From: Chelonoidis abingdonii
Lineage: Eukaryota; Chordata; Testudines; Testudinidae
NCBI RefSeq assembly: GCF_003597395.2
Contig: NC_133774.1
Location: 33,060,221 to 33,124,220, forward strand
Reading direction: 5' to 3'
DNA: 64,000 bases
The first letter of the stretch is position 1, and the number at the start of each line of letters is the position of its first letter. Below are positions 44,396 through 55,764 of the stretch, piece by piece. Both the position numbers and the translations under genes were made by a program. The notes below the pieces were generated by a model, which saw only the letters and a list, made by a program, of their open reading frames with translations, was not told the DNA's origin and searched no databases.

Positions 44396-44958
44396 GAGGT
44401 TACTATGTAAAATAGGATTGTCAAAGAGTTGTGGATAAGGGATGTGATATATATGCAGTGTAATCAGAGATGAGTGACAAATTTAATATTAGGTCCATAG
44501 GGTTGATGTATATAAAAATAAACCCTCGCCACCTATATAAATAAGGGGGTGGGAGGAGCAGGGAAGCAGAGAGGATGAGTGCATTGGAGCACAAGAATAG
44601 GAAAAGAAGTAATGACTGAGGGAAAGGGAAGAAAGATGAAATGGTGAGAGAATTGGCAAAGAGAAAAAACAGCCAGAGTCAAAACAGAAGAAAGTAGTCT
44701 GACACCACTGCTCCTGTGAGCTTCATTCAATGTTAGACCATGGCGCTTGGGGGTACAGGCCCACTTAAGTGGGTCTCCCCTGCTGGACCAGGTTCAGGCA
44801 GGATAGGGAACAAGTGGTCTTAGCTGGGTGTTGGAACAATTTTTATTGTGTGCGGGCGGGTAGGGAAGCAGGTGCTGAGAGCCATTGACCCACACTGTAA
44901 ACCCTGTATATGATGGAAACCACTTCAAGCCAGGGGGTGTGCCCTCAGGAAGACAACT
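44396..44958. other. PARP8 upstream flank
   Basis: Purine-rich 44530-44700 followed by a transition to the GC-rich island. Nothing coding. Confidence 0.45.
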
Positions 44959-44959
44959 C

Positions 44960-46140
44960 TGCTGCTGGGGGAGAGCTCCCCAGTGTCCCTGGCTGTGGGA
45001 GGCCACAAGGGGCCTCTTGCCCCAGCTTGGCAGATCTGCAAGAAGGTCCCTGCTGCTGGGCTTCGGAGAAGGCGGGGCCCTGGCTGGACTTCAATCCTCA
45101 GCCCCTTGGCCAGCTCCCTCCCAAAGCTCCTGCTGGGTGAGAGGAGTATCTGTGCGCCACTAGCTGGGTGCACCCCCGGCCGCCATGACTGTACGGGGCC
45201 CTGCTGGCCGAACTGCCCCCGTCTGGGGCTTTGAAGCTCTGCTGCCCCCTTCCGGATCCTGGCATTTTTATTTCCCATCTGAGCAATTGCTTTATACGTA
45301 TTGTCTCTCGCCCGCCCCTGTGCTATGGGGCTCCGTGCCAGCCGGGTTGCTCCAGGTGGCGGTTCCCGCCTCATGCTCCGAGGTGCTGTCGGCCGTTAGA
45401 CCCGTGCATGACTGACCCGGCCTGGATCGCGGGACATCAGCACCGAGCGCTGCGTGGCACCAGTAACCTCTGCGCCAGAGGGAGAGTCTCGCTGGCGGCG
45501 GCTGCCTCTGTTGCACACGCTGTTTGACTGCCAGCCTTGGGCCGCTCCGGGCAGCTGCCTCCGCTCCGCCTCCGCTGGGTGCCTTTGCCCTGGGCGGCGC
45601 CGGCTGTTTTTACACCCCGGCTAACAGGAGCCGGCAGCAGCGGAGCAAAGGACGTGTGGCAGGCGGAGTGTCTGGCTGGGAGCAGCAGCGGCGAGGGGAG
45701 GGTCTGCGGCTTGGCGTAGCTGCAGCAGCCGTCTCGGCCTCTCTGGGAGTGACTGTGTGCGCGCTTCCAGTCTCTGCCGCTCGCCGAGCTGCTCCTGCCA
45801 CCGCTGGGGATTGTTATTGTTGTCGCTCGCTTCTCTCCGGCTCAGACAAGCCAGCACGGTCAGGAGTGGAGGGGCAGGAATGTGAGCGGTGTTTGCAGGG
45901 GCTGTGTGTGTGTTTGTGGGGGGTCCTGTGTCACCCCCGCCACCCCCAGCCTCCTCATCAGCTGGATCTATTGTCAGGAAAGGAGGAGATTGCAACCAAA
46001 CAGCAGCAGCAGCATCTGGGCGGTCACATCTGGGCATGCAACATCGGCTTCCTCCTCCTCCTCCTCCTCCTTCACCCGAGTGGATCACTTTGGGGGTGGA
46101 AATACTTCTGCAATCAAGCCAGAGGTTCCATCTTATAACT
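44960..46140 (+). promoter_or_regulatory. PARP8: CpG island / promoter and 5' UTR region of PARP8
   Basis: GC content and CpG frequency rise sharply, most strongly between about 45160 and 45900, with many 'gcggc' and 'ccgc' words. This is the only large CpG-rich block in the window not bounded by transposon ends, and it lies directly upstream of the PARP8 start codon. No TATA box is evident, as usual for CpG-island promoters, so the start of transcription cannot be fixed from sequence. Long open frames on both strands here reflect GC content. Confidence 0.75.
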
Positions 46141-46149
46141 GAATATTGA
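46036..46149 (+). CDS. Upstream ORF in the PARP8 5' leader, 37 residues
   Basis: ATG at 46036 (purine at -3) to TGA at 46147-46149, ending 66 bases before the PARP8 start. It encodes 'MQHRLPPPPPPPSPEW' and a hydrophobic tail; the seven prolines come from a (CCT)7 tract. Whether it is translated depends on transcription starting upstream of 46036, which is likely but unproven. It could reduce PARP8 translation. A start-stop ATGTGA also sits at 45880-45885. Confidence 0.35.
   Translation: MQHRLPPPPPPPSPEWITLGVEILLQSSQRFHLITEY
46051..46071 (+). repeat. (CCT)7 microsatellite in 5' leader
   Basis: Seven perfect CCT units. A separate short CAG run ('aacagcagcagcagcatc') lies 50 bases upstream. 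Confidence 0.95.
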
Positions 46150-46215
46150 AACTGGAAGAGAGGGGGGTGGGGTGGGGATAAAGGCTGCTTCCCCCCCCCC
46201 CTTGGGATTTATTTC

Positions 46216-46306
46216 ATGGGGATGTGTTCAAGACAAGAGAGGATTCAGAAGGATATTGACGTTGTGATCCAAAAGTGCAAGGCGGAGAAGGACTGCCTGT
46301 TTGCAG
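46216..46306 (+). CDS. PARP8: PARP8 coding exon 1
   Basis: ATG at 46216 opens 30 codons: 'MGMCSRQERIQKDIDVVIQK' then 'CKAEKDCLFA', plus the first base of the next codon. A GTGAGT donor follows at 46307. The peptide matches the PARP8 N-terminus as I remember it, with small changes in the CK/SR region. Start choice: the first ATG is in the family's position; a second ATG lies two codons later. PARP8 is a PARP-family mono-ADP-ribosyltransferase whose catalytic domain is at the C-terminus, far outside this window. Phase-1 splice into 47210. The paralogue PARP6 has a different N-terminus. Confidence 0.93.
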
Positions 46307-47209
46307 GTGAGTTTTTCGTCTGGGCTTCAGGTTACCAGCTGCCACTCTCTTCCCCTCCCTCTCTGCCTGCTTCAAACGTTCCCCAGCGCGACATGTTTGG
46401 TTGGGGTTCACTTGTCCCATTTCTGCTGTCATTTTGCAACAGTTACAGTAGCAATCGATGCCCTTAAGTCTTCGTGTGTATGCGTGTGAAATAAGTCTCC
46501 TCCCCCCCCCAACATACTGGCAGGAGAAGGCAGAACAGATAGTGTATGAGAAACCAGATATAGAAGTGGAATGTATCTGTGCACAGGTTGGAATGCAGTA
46601 CACACAGAGAGAGCAATGTATCTGTTCTTAGCATCTGCCACCACGACAGTCCTCAGATCAGAGGGAGCCCCTCAGCCCACGGTCGTTTTTTAATGCGATC
46701 AGCAAGACTTTCGCTTTGGAGCCGAGTTGTTTTGCGCAGTTGCCGGTGGTGGAGGAATACAGTCCAGTTTGTAGCTGCTCAGGTTAGGTCGTTGCCATTT
46801 GGGGCTGCTTAACTCTTGCCTTAGGGAAAATTTAGATTTTATTTTGATCATCTAGTTCCTTAAATGCATTCATCTCGAGCTGGAATATTAGCAATTCATA
46901 AATGAGTCCTTTTCGTGCAAAGCCTTGGTGTTTGCCTGTTGCTTTATGGTGAGCACTATTTACAGTATTTGATTTGTCTGAGATGCCTGGCTTGTTGCTG
47001 CCTGTTGCCTTCACTGACAATGGAAATTCCTGCCGTTGCCATAGCACCAGGGCACTTGATGCAAAAGGGAGGGGGGGTTTCCTGTGCTCTGTTGCATTTT
47101 AACTCCCGTACCAGTAGCAGAATGAGGGCGAGTGAGACGTCAGTTATTTTAGACAAAACCCAAGAACTAGAAATGATCATTTATAATAATGCAACTCTTT
47201 GTATTTTAG
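46307..47209 (+). other. PARP8: PARP8 intron 1 (903 bp)
   Basis: GTGAGT donor, 'tctttgtattttag' acceptor. Short for the first intron of a large gene. The 5' part remains GC-rich with a C-run at 46502-46509. No repeat insertion is recognised inside. Confidence 0.88.
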
Positions 47210-47264
47210 ATTTCAGGTACTCAGACTCCACCTTCACCTTCACCTATATTGGAGGCTCCAAAAG
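47210..47264 (+). CDS. PARP8: PARP8 coding exon 2
   Basis: Fifty-five bases between an AG acceptor at 47208-47209 and a GTACTT donor at 47265. Joined to exon 1 it reads 'DFRYSDSTFTFTYIGGSK' and then AG of a split codon. This matches the PARP8 segment following CLFA, with an I/V and a P/S-type change from the mammalian form as I remember it. The two exons total 146 bases, leaving phase 2 for the next exon, which is not in the window. Confidence 0.93.
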
Positions 47265-50200
47265 GTACTTCTCTGTAATAATGAGTAACTTCATTTCCCA
47301 TTCACTGGCTAGAGTCTCCTTTATTCTTTATTTTTTGAGATAGTAATTTCTTTTTCTTTTGCAATGAAAGCAAATGATTAACATCCAGTGGGACATAAAT
47401 AACTAGAGAAAGAGTGTTGGGTCTGAGTAGGTGATCTATGAGGTGATCCCATTCATCAGAGACTTATTCATCAGAGTTTTCCTCTGTGTGACTTATTTGT
47501 CTTGATATTCAATGTACACAGATAAGTAAAATTATTGCCTGGTGCAAATGGTATAGAAAAACAAAAAAACATTGAATACAAGATGTTTACAAAAATCTGA
47601 CTATAAGAACTAATAAAGAAGAAGAGGCCAAATTTTACTCTGTTGCACCAGAGTAACACAGGGAGACGAGAATTTGGTCCTAATAGATGCAAATCAGTTT
47701 GCAATAGAACAAATGAACAGTATAGAGGAATTAAATGAAAATGTCAATAAAGTTTATGATGCAGATAACACTTATTTGAACAACCGAATATGAATCTATG
47801 TGCTTGTAAGCACATTTTAGTTTATTCACAAATTGAGGTGTATATGTAAATAGATACTCATTTTTATTATTTGTATATGGGGTTGCAATTTATATAATTT
47901 CTTCAGTTGCATTGCATTATGTTTGCTATATCATTAGTCTAGATTCTGCGTAACTGTCTGTTTTCAAAGGAACTCAGTTTTTTTAAAAAAAAGTCCTGTT
48001 GGTGAATGGATTTTTTTCCAGGTGTTTGTTTAGTTTGTGAATTGATATCGTATTTGTGTTCATATTAAACAAAATAATAAAGTATAGCTAGGTTTAGTAG
48101 AATTTATTTTTTATTTTTTATAATTTTGATACAGTATAATCAATATTTATTTTTAAGCCTTTTCCCATTTTTATTGATTTTAAATTTTCACAGTTGTAGG
48201 AAATTATGGGGGAGTGTAAGACAGTAATTATTTAATGACAGTAGATATTGAGATTCAAATTGCAATATCACATGTCAAAATATAAAAAGTAAATATTCTT
48301 AAATTAAACACTAATAAATTCTCAAGCAGAATTTTACTGACTTTGCCTATATATACATTTCAATTATTAACTGTGTAAATATTTTTCATGAGTTTGTGTG
48401 TGTATGGTGAAATTGACATTTACTGATAAAACTCTAATCCTAATCTAGGCTAATCCAAGACTAAATATAGTTTATCAGGTTTAAAGAGAAGTCTCTTGAT
48501 TTAGGTAGCTTCAAGGGTTCAGTATCTTTGGTGCTTACGTTTTTCAGACCACCTTAGTTTAAAAGGGAATGGATCATTAGGAGTTACAGGCCTCTCTCCT
48601 GAAAGATGATCTTTGCAGGTGAATACCTATACCTGAACAGGATGCTATTGACACCAGTGGGGTTCTGTGCAGTTTCATGGGTCCACCTGCAAGGTCAGCT
48701 TGTAGGATCAGGACCATAACTGATAAATGGGTTTGTAGTTTGTTCAAAAACTACTTTTGTCACATTAATGGCCTCCACATGCGCCTCCTGAAGGCGGTGG
48801 CAAAATGCTTTCACTTTTACTAATCAGAAGTGGCCAGATCTGACTGCTCAAATCATGACTGCTCAAATCTGGAGTTTACAACATGTAGGCAGATCTATCA
48901 CACATGGAGTCTGACTGGACTGGCCACCGAGAACCCGTTTCAGTATCTGGAAAATTCAAATTGAATTTAAAATCTCACATTATGCTTTGAGAGGATGATA
49001 CAAATAGGTTTCCATAGTACATGTTCAAATTTTACATTCCTGCTGACATTACATCCTCTGCAGACATGCATAATTCCCCAGCATGAAGCTTGTTTACTCA
49101 ACTTTGGCATTTAAGGACACTTAAAAATAATCTTAAAATAAGGGATTCATACTGACTTCTCATCTTTCCTGTTTTTTTTCCAGTCTTTAAGAATATCCAT
49201 AGTACACAGAGATGCACTGGCAGCTGAGTTTTCTGTTTGCTTTCTTTTTGTATAAAGTGCAAAGCATTAAGGGCCAAATTCTGATTTCCTATGCCAAAGT
49301 TGAGTAAACAGGCTTCATGCAGTGGAATTATGCATGTCTGGAGAGGATGTAATACTTCCACATGTAACGCAAAGCCAGGGCTCAAATCAGCTGTGCAGCC
49401 ATTAATACAGACTCTATAGAGAGTTTTAATAGTGGCCTTCTATGTGTTTCCTACTTAGGAGTGTATGCCCTCCAAGTTGAAACTGGGTTTATTGGGCCTT
49501 CGCCTCCCTGAACTTGGCCACCAACCCCAGCCCTGTTCACATTACAGCAGCTATAGATTCCCTGCCACCCACTGGCAATTCTTCTGTGGTTTGGGTATTG
49601 TTGGCAGGAATTGCCCCTAAATGACAAAACCTTCATTAGCTCATGATGCATAGTAGAATAAGTATCAGATGATACTCCTGATATTACCTCCTCAGACACT
49701 TGCAGTTGTCTGATTTTATATCTTCCATGCTGGCACCACTGCATACTCTCAAGAAATGGGACAAGGGATGTTCTTGGGTCCTTTTTACTGAGAAATAAAT
49801 TTTAATGGCTAAGTGATGGATCAGTTGGTAAGGAAGATTACAAGATGTTATCTGTAGCCACATTTTTCAATTTGGTTCTTTAGTGCTTTACTTCCCTTAG
49901 CTATGTTCTCAGGGAGCCTTGGAAACTCAAAGCTAGTGCATAGTATAGTTTTGCTTTTACTTGCAGTGGAAGAGCAAAATACATGAAACAAGAAAATATG
50001 TTTTATGTTTGATGCTACATAGAGTATTTTTTGTTTAACTGATTCATGACCTTTTTCTAAGACTGCTCACCCTTACGGAAAGACTAGTGTATAAAGTCAG
50101 CAGGTTAAACAGACCTAGGGATTTCTTCTGCATATCGTTTGTGTCCATTAGGCAAATTAAGTCTACTCACTAGTGGTTTTAACTTGTGCACTCAGAGCCA

Positions 50201-52070
50201 GATTCTCAGCTGCTATAAATCAGTGTAATTTCAGAAAGTCAATGTCCATTGCTTCATTCCTAGCTGAAGTTCTGGCCCTTGTTTTTTGTTTTGTTTTGTT
50301 TTGTTTTTTAAACCGTTCTAAGGTTCATATTTGTGAGTATTTTCAACTTAGGGAGAGATTCTCCCAATTTAACTGCATTGTACCCTTTCTGCTTGGACTT
50401 GCACTGCCCCATCACATGTTACTACTGTAGTTCTCAGCGTGCAGCTGGAAAGATCCAAGTTGCACACTACCCGTCTCAGGTCCTGGCCCTGATATCACTT
50501 ATACTGCTTTTACACTGATTTCAATTGAGTTATTTGTACTGCTCTATATAATATATACCTAAATGTAAGTACAATATTTATATTCAAATTGATTTATTTT
50601 ATAATTATATGGTAAATGAGAAAGTAAGCAATTTGTCAGTCACAGTGTGCTGTGACACTTTTGTATTTTTATGTCTGATTTTGTAAGCAAGTAGTTGTTA
50701 AGTGAGGTGAAACTTGGGGTACACAAGACAAATCAGACTCCTGAAAGGGATACAGTAGTCTGAAAAGATTGAGAGCCACTGATTTACACATTATGAGACT
50801 AGTTTTAGGCTAGGCATAAATATGACTACAGTGGACCGGCCAGCATTTGAATGAATTTTCTTGAAAAGTTACAGGAGGGGGAAGACATTTCTTTAAGAAC
50901 AAACATATTTCTGTTGCATGGATTATCATAAATAATCCTTTCCCTGTGAAGCACGAGCAATCATTTTGGCCTCTGCTTGGGCAACACTTCATTTTTCTAA
51001 AATGAATTGTGTTCACATCACATTTCTAAATTTTTGACAGTCGTGGTGTTCTTGCTCGTTTTGAAATCCTGTAATTAGGAATTTATTAGTGAAGCCCATC
51101 TTTGTTGTATAATGTGGTCACTAAATACGAAGCACATTGTATGACAATTTAATCATTTTTAATTTCATTTTTAGAAAGCGATAGGCAAATTGGGAGATAT
51201 TTTTCACTAAGTGACATGCTCCTTTGGGTGCTGTGACTGTGCAAGATTTATCCTTATTTAACTGCTGCTGGCAGAATATCAGAAACGTCTGGATTCTTTA
51301 TGCTTTGTACTGCAAGAACTAACGAGGATGTTAAAATGATAACACACTGAGAATCTTGGTTTTTAGAAATCTCTTCTTATTTCTGCTGTCCTACTAACGA
51401 ACTCCTTTTGTGGCACACTGCTTCTTCCAAAACTCAGCAGACTGAACAGAAGTGCTGATCTGTCACCTTTGTAATGAAGGCACATAATGAATGCCCCGAT
51501 ATTGTTTTCGGGTTGTAGATATAATTTGACTTAGTTTGCATGAAAAGTACGCCAAGTTGTCCTGAGAGAATATACTTCTTTTTCTCCTAATAAACAAGAT
51601 CAAGTCAAGTGCTTTTCACTCATATATGTGCATAACTCCCATTGGCAGTGAGGGACTGTGACAATGAAGACTGTGCATGAGAAGAACAGATCTTTTATGG
51701 AGGCTTTTTTTAAAGAAACAAGACAAGGCCTATGAGAACTAAACACACAGATTAATTTTGTTGGCAAAATTCTCTCTTCCAGTCTGCCTGCCAGTTCTTG
51801 ACTCTGATGTTCTGTCGTTCCTACATGAGCAGAATGATGATAACAATGGCAGTTCCATGCATGCAGGGAAAGCTGAATTTCTGTATGGAATTGGTTTAAA
51901 AGAAGATCTCTGAGTTCTGAGAGGAGAATTTGCCTCTGTATTCTTCCTTAAAGCTATGGTAAAATGTAAACATTTATTGTCTTTTTTTTTTTTTAAGTTT
52001 TGTCTCTGATTTTTATACAATTATAGGTTTTTCCATGATGCTTGTTACTGTGATATCAAGCACCTCACTA
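47265..52070 (+). other. PARP8: PARP8 intron 2, proximal part
   Basis: AT-rich intron sequence with no further PARP8 exon recognised. Fragments of the palindromic 'ttgacttcaatgg' type repeat occur near 50190-50290 and 50460-50530. A (GTTTT)n tract is at about 50283-50307. Confidence 0.75.
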
Positions 52071-52074
52071 AGCT

Positions 52075-52235
52075 ATTGAATTAATTCCCACCTCAGTGAG
52101 GTATAGAAATACCTTCATCCCCATTGTGGCATATAAAGGGTAAGTGACTTCCCCCAAAGTCACACAGGAAGTCAGGTACAGACCGTAGACGACTGAAGTG
52201 TCAGTGCAGGGTGTTAGCCACAAGACTTCTCATTT
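52075..52235 (-). repeat. MIR SINE fragment
   Basis: 'catccccattgtggcatata' then 'gtaagtgacttcccccaaag' and 'tcacacaggaagtcaggtac' match the inverted core and 3' part of MIR, an old tRNA-derived amniote SINE. Diverged. Confidence 0.65.
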
Positions 52236-53003
52236 GAGCAACCTGAGGATAAGTGGATATGATTAATTTTTTTTTTTTTGCTTTAATGGGATACTGACAG
52301 GATTTTCGGTCTATCTACATGGCTTCTTAAATTAATTTATTAGAGCTGAACAGAGGATGAAAATTCTGTTTCATGAATGATTTTAGGATTTTGAAGTTTG
52401 GCTTCATTCCGAATCATAGTGAATCCAAGCATTTCTAAATTCTTCAGGAGGGGAAATTTTGTTTTGTTTGTTTTCGGTTGATCAAAAAGTTTTGTTTTTA
52501 TTTTGATTGTATTGTAATATATAATACACAAAATAAAAAAAATCCAAAACAAAAAGTGTAAAATTGAAATGTTTCATTCTGAAAATGTCAAAATGAGACA
52601 TTTCTATATTGTTGGAACTTGCTTCCTGATTTTCTTCTTAAATGAAACTCTGGAAAAATCTACCTGATTTCATGGTGATTCAATTTTGATAGAATATGGT
52701 TCCATTCAAGTTTCTCTGACCAGCTCTAGAATTTACTTTGGCATGATTTTAGCCAATGCATTGCAACAGAGATTTTGGTCACCAGTGCTACCATGGCAAT
52801 CCTACTCTTTTTTTAAGCAACGTTATCAGTGAAGAGAGCTATAAAACAGTATTGTACAATATGGCTGACGGTCTTGTGACAAGGTAGAAAAGTGCTCCTC
52901 ACGCCTCTGCTCATGAGGGGTTACAACTCAAACCCCTACTTGTCACATGTGTGGTTGAGGGTGGGGATATAAAAGTAAAGGGGAAATGGCAGCAGCGGTG
53001 ACT
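52236..53003 (+). other. PARP8: PARP8 intron 2 segment
   Basis: AT-rich; T-run at 52268-52279. No exon or bounded repeat. Confidence 0.6.
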
Positions 53004-53011
53004 GCCTAGAT

Positions 53012-53782
53012 CAGGGATCTCAAGCTCAGAAAACCACGAGGGCCACCCGAGGGCCGCATCACTGAAACCTTTTCATACAATGATACAAAAGTGTGGTCAA
53101 AAATGAAAAAAATGAAGAGTAATATAGTATGCTATTAAAAGTCAATGTATTAACTTTTTTAAAACTGTAATACGAAGAGGGTTTTTAATAAAATATAAAC
53201 ACCTGTAACTATTCCTTATATGGTCAGTAACACTGATGATGATCTACACTAACAGTCTATCAACATATCTGTAATGTCAGGAACTTTTTAAAGTAACTAT
53301 TCATACAAAATACATTGCCACTTTTAACAAACAGTCTTCCCAACTACTTACAGCAAAGAATCATACATGCTGAACTTCATACCTGAGACTGCTCGTCTAG
53401 TCCATGAGCCCCCACCCCTGCCCCGCCTCTTCCCTCCCCCATTCCAACCCCTTCCCCAAAGTCCTCGCCCCAACTCCGCCCCCTCCCTGCCCCTATTTCA
53501 ATCCCTTCCCCAAATCCCGGCCCCAGCCTCCTCCCCTGAGCATGCCGTGTCCCCACTCCTCTGCCCAGGAAAGTCCTAAGCGTTGCGAAACAGCTGTTTG
53601 GTGCCTGGAAGTGCTGGGAAGCAGGTGGAGGAGCGGGGACGGCGCACTTGGTGGGTGGGGGAAGGAGGGATTGCAGTGGGGAGGAGAGCTTGGCTGCTTG
53701 TGGAGTCAGCGCCTCTGGCGGGTCTCAGGAAATAACTCTACAGGTCTCATGCGGCCCGCAGGTTGCATGTTTGAGACCTCTG
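53012..53782. mobile_element. Non-autonomous hAT element with perfect 8-bp target duplication
   Basis: GCCTAGAT at 53004-53011 recurs at 53783-53790. Left terminus 'cagggatctcaagctc'; right terminus in reverse complement 'cagaggtctcaaacatg'. The left half is AT-rich, the right half (53400-53740) GC-rich. The 771-bp insert carries no transposase. The 168-codon frame at 53404-53910 runs through its end and is not a gene. Confidence 0.92.
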
Positions 53783-54095
53783 GCCTAGATGGAGTGGTAT
53801 CATTTCCCCTCCCAGCTAGCTTAGAAGCTGAAAAATTGGAACCCACTCTTCAGAGTGGCTTGTTTTTGTTGGGAGTCCTCTTTTTATGTATCCATAAAAG
53901 CATGTCCTGAGCCCAGGGAGTGAAACTACTGTTGGTGATTCTTCTCATCGTCCTGTGGGTTTTACTGGCAATACTTCAAGTATATACTTGTTTCCACAAA
54001 ACCAATACATGCCACAGATGCACAGCTTTGTGCTTGTGCCCACTTTTTATTCCAAAATATCCAGTAAGTTGTATATCCCCACTTTGTTTTAAGGG

Positions 54096-54262
54096 ATGTG
54101 CTGGCCGCCACTTCCTGCAGCCCCCTTTAGCCTGGAGCTGCGAACCGCGGCCAGTGGGAGCCACGATTGGCTGAACCTGTGGAGGCGGCAGGTAAACAAA
54201 CTGGCCTGGCCCGCCAGGGGGCTTACCCTGGTGGACCACATGGAAAGGTTGCCAATCCCTGA
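54096..54262. repeat. hAT-type repeat, one end preserved
   Basis: Right end 'ggttgccaatccctg' is the inverse of a CAGGGATTGGCAACC terminus, the same type as 5246-5547. Interior 'ctggagctgcgaaccgcggc' with 'cagtgggagcc' is typical of longer members of that group. The left terminus is missing or diverged. Confidence 0.6.
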
Positions 54263-54264
54263 AC

Positions 54265-55318
54265 TAGAGTTTATTTCAGCTTTAAAATCTCTCTTTAAAG
54301 CAGAGAGTGTTTGTTCTCCTGCTAATAATACCTGACAGCACTATTCATCTGTATTTATTACTAATTACTATTGATGATTGTATATCCGGGCATTCTTTTA
54401 ATGCATCCAGCTGTTAAACACTTCTCCATAATACCTCCATGGTAGGTGCTTTTAGAATTTCAGTAGCTACACTGCTGTTTATGTAAGTGATTCATCCTGA
54501 AAGGAAATTGTAGAAAATTAAATACAGATGTTAAGGGATCAGTGCAAGTAAGAATTCAGCTTTACTCAGTTAATGTTGCTCACATTTCCTTTCTGATACT
54601 CAGTTTGTCTTTCTAGAAGGTTCTTATTTCTTTTTGATACCTTTCTTTCCTTGCTGTTAGAAACTCATTAGTGTTGGAAATAAATTGGATCATCATCACC
54701 ACTACTTACTGTAAAAAATAATCTGTTTTTAGAAGGATTGTGGTCCCCATCCTGGTCCTATGGAGGTCAGTGGATGTTTTGATACTGCAAAGTGCTGTGT
54801 TCCTCTAGCAGGGTGCTCAGGCCAAAGTATTCAGATCCAGGTGACTAATTTTAGGCACATAAACTTGTATTTCTAAATAAGTGATCTGATTTTCAGAGCC
54901 ACTAAAGCCAATGTTAGTGTGTGGTTGTTCATTACCTTTGAAAATCAGACCATTTATTTAGGTGCCTAAATATGGACTTGGGTGAATGCAATTAGGCACC
55001 AAGATTAGAACATTCTATCTGAGCATGCTGCCTAGAAAATGATTAAATATATGTTCAAAAATATTCTCAGCAACTTCTTTCTGTGCTTTCATCATATCAT
55101 CAGGTACCTAAAAATAGACCTCTGGGCTATCATTATTAAAGAGTTAATATGATAAGACAAACAAATTTAAAAGCCAAGTTCACTGTGACAAAATTTATTT
55201 AGATCACTTTTGTCTGTAAAGTGAGCAATACCATAGCTGATGTTTCCCCTTAGACCATACTAATGTGCAGTGGTTTTTCAGTGTTCACAAATAAAGACTT
55301 CTAGATACCTGTCAGTAA
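54265..55318 (+). other. PARP8: PARP8 intron 2 segment
   Basis: No exon. 54960-55010 holds 'taggtgcctaaatatgg' / 'caattaggcacc', arms of the palindromic repeat also at 2580 and 16925. Confidence 0.5.
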
Positions 55319-55320
55319 GC

Positions 55321-55356
55321 ATATATATATGTATACATATATATATATATATATAC
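55321..55356. repeat. (AT)n microsatellite
   Basis: Nearly pure AT dinucleotides with two interruptions (gtat, acat). Confidence 0.95.
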
Positions 55357-55374
55357 ACCCTCAGTCAGCAGCCA

Positions 55375-55762
55375 CTAGAATCCGACTGTCCAGCTCTGAA
55401 GGCAGCAGCACAGAAGTAAAGGTGGAATGGTATGGTATTGCTACCCTTCTGCGCTGCTGCTGGTGGGGCACTGACTTCAGAGCTGGGCACTTGACCAACA
55501 GCCGTCGCTCAACTGCCTCCCAGCTCCGGAGTCAGCACAAAAGCAAAGGTGGCAAGACCGCAACCCCCTAAAATAACCTTGTGACCTCCCTGCAACTCCC
55601 TTTTGGCTCAGAACCCCCAATTTGAGAAAGTCATGTCTGTGCCGTGAAATCTGTATAGTATATGGTTAAAGCGCACAAAAGACCAGATTTCATGGGGGGA
55701 GACCAGATTTCACGGTCCATGATGCATTTTTCATGGCCGTAAATTTGCTGGGCCCTATTTGT
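55375..55762 (-). repeat. Turtle-type interspersed DNA repeat
   Basis: Contains two adjacent 'agaccagatttca' blocks, 'tttcacggtccatgatgcat' and a terminal 'aatttgctgggccctattt'. I recognise the 'gggccctaccaaattcacgg' type end (read in reverse) as a common turtle repeat. Class uncertain; a DNA transposon is likely. GC-rich left half. Confidence 0.55.
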
Positions 55763-55764
55763 AG

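Noticed and set aside
44925..46088. Several long open frames on both strands upstream of PARP8, including possible divergent proteins
   Set aside because: They lie in a CpG island where stop codons are rare, overlap in several frames, and show no known domain.
53404..53910. 168-codon open frame
   Set aside because: It runs through the GC-rich half and across the right end and target duplication of a non-autonomous hAT element.
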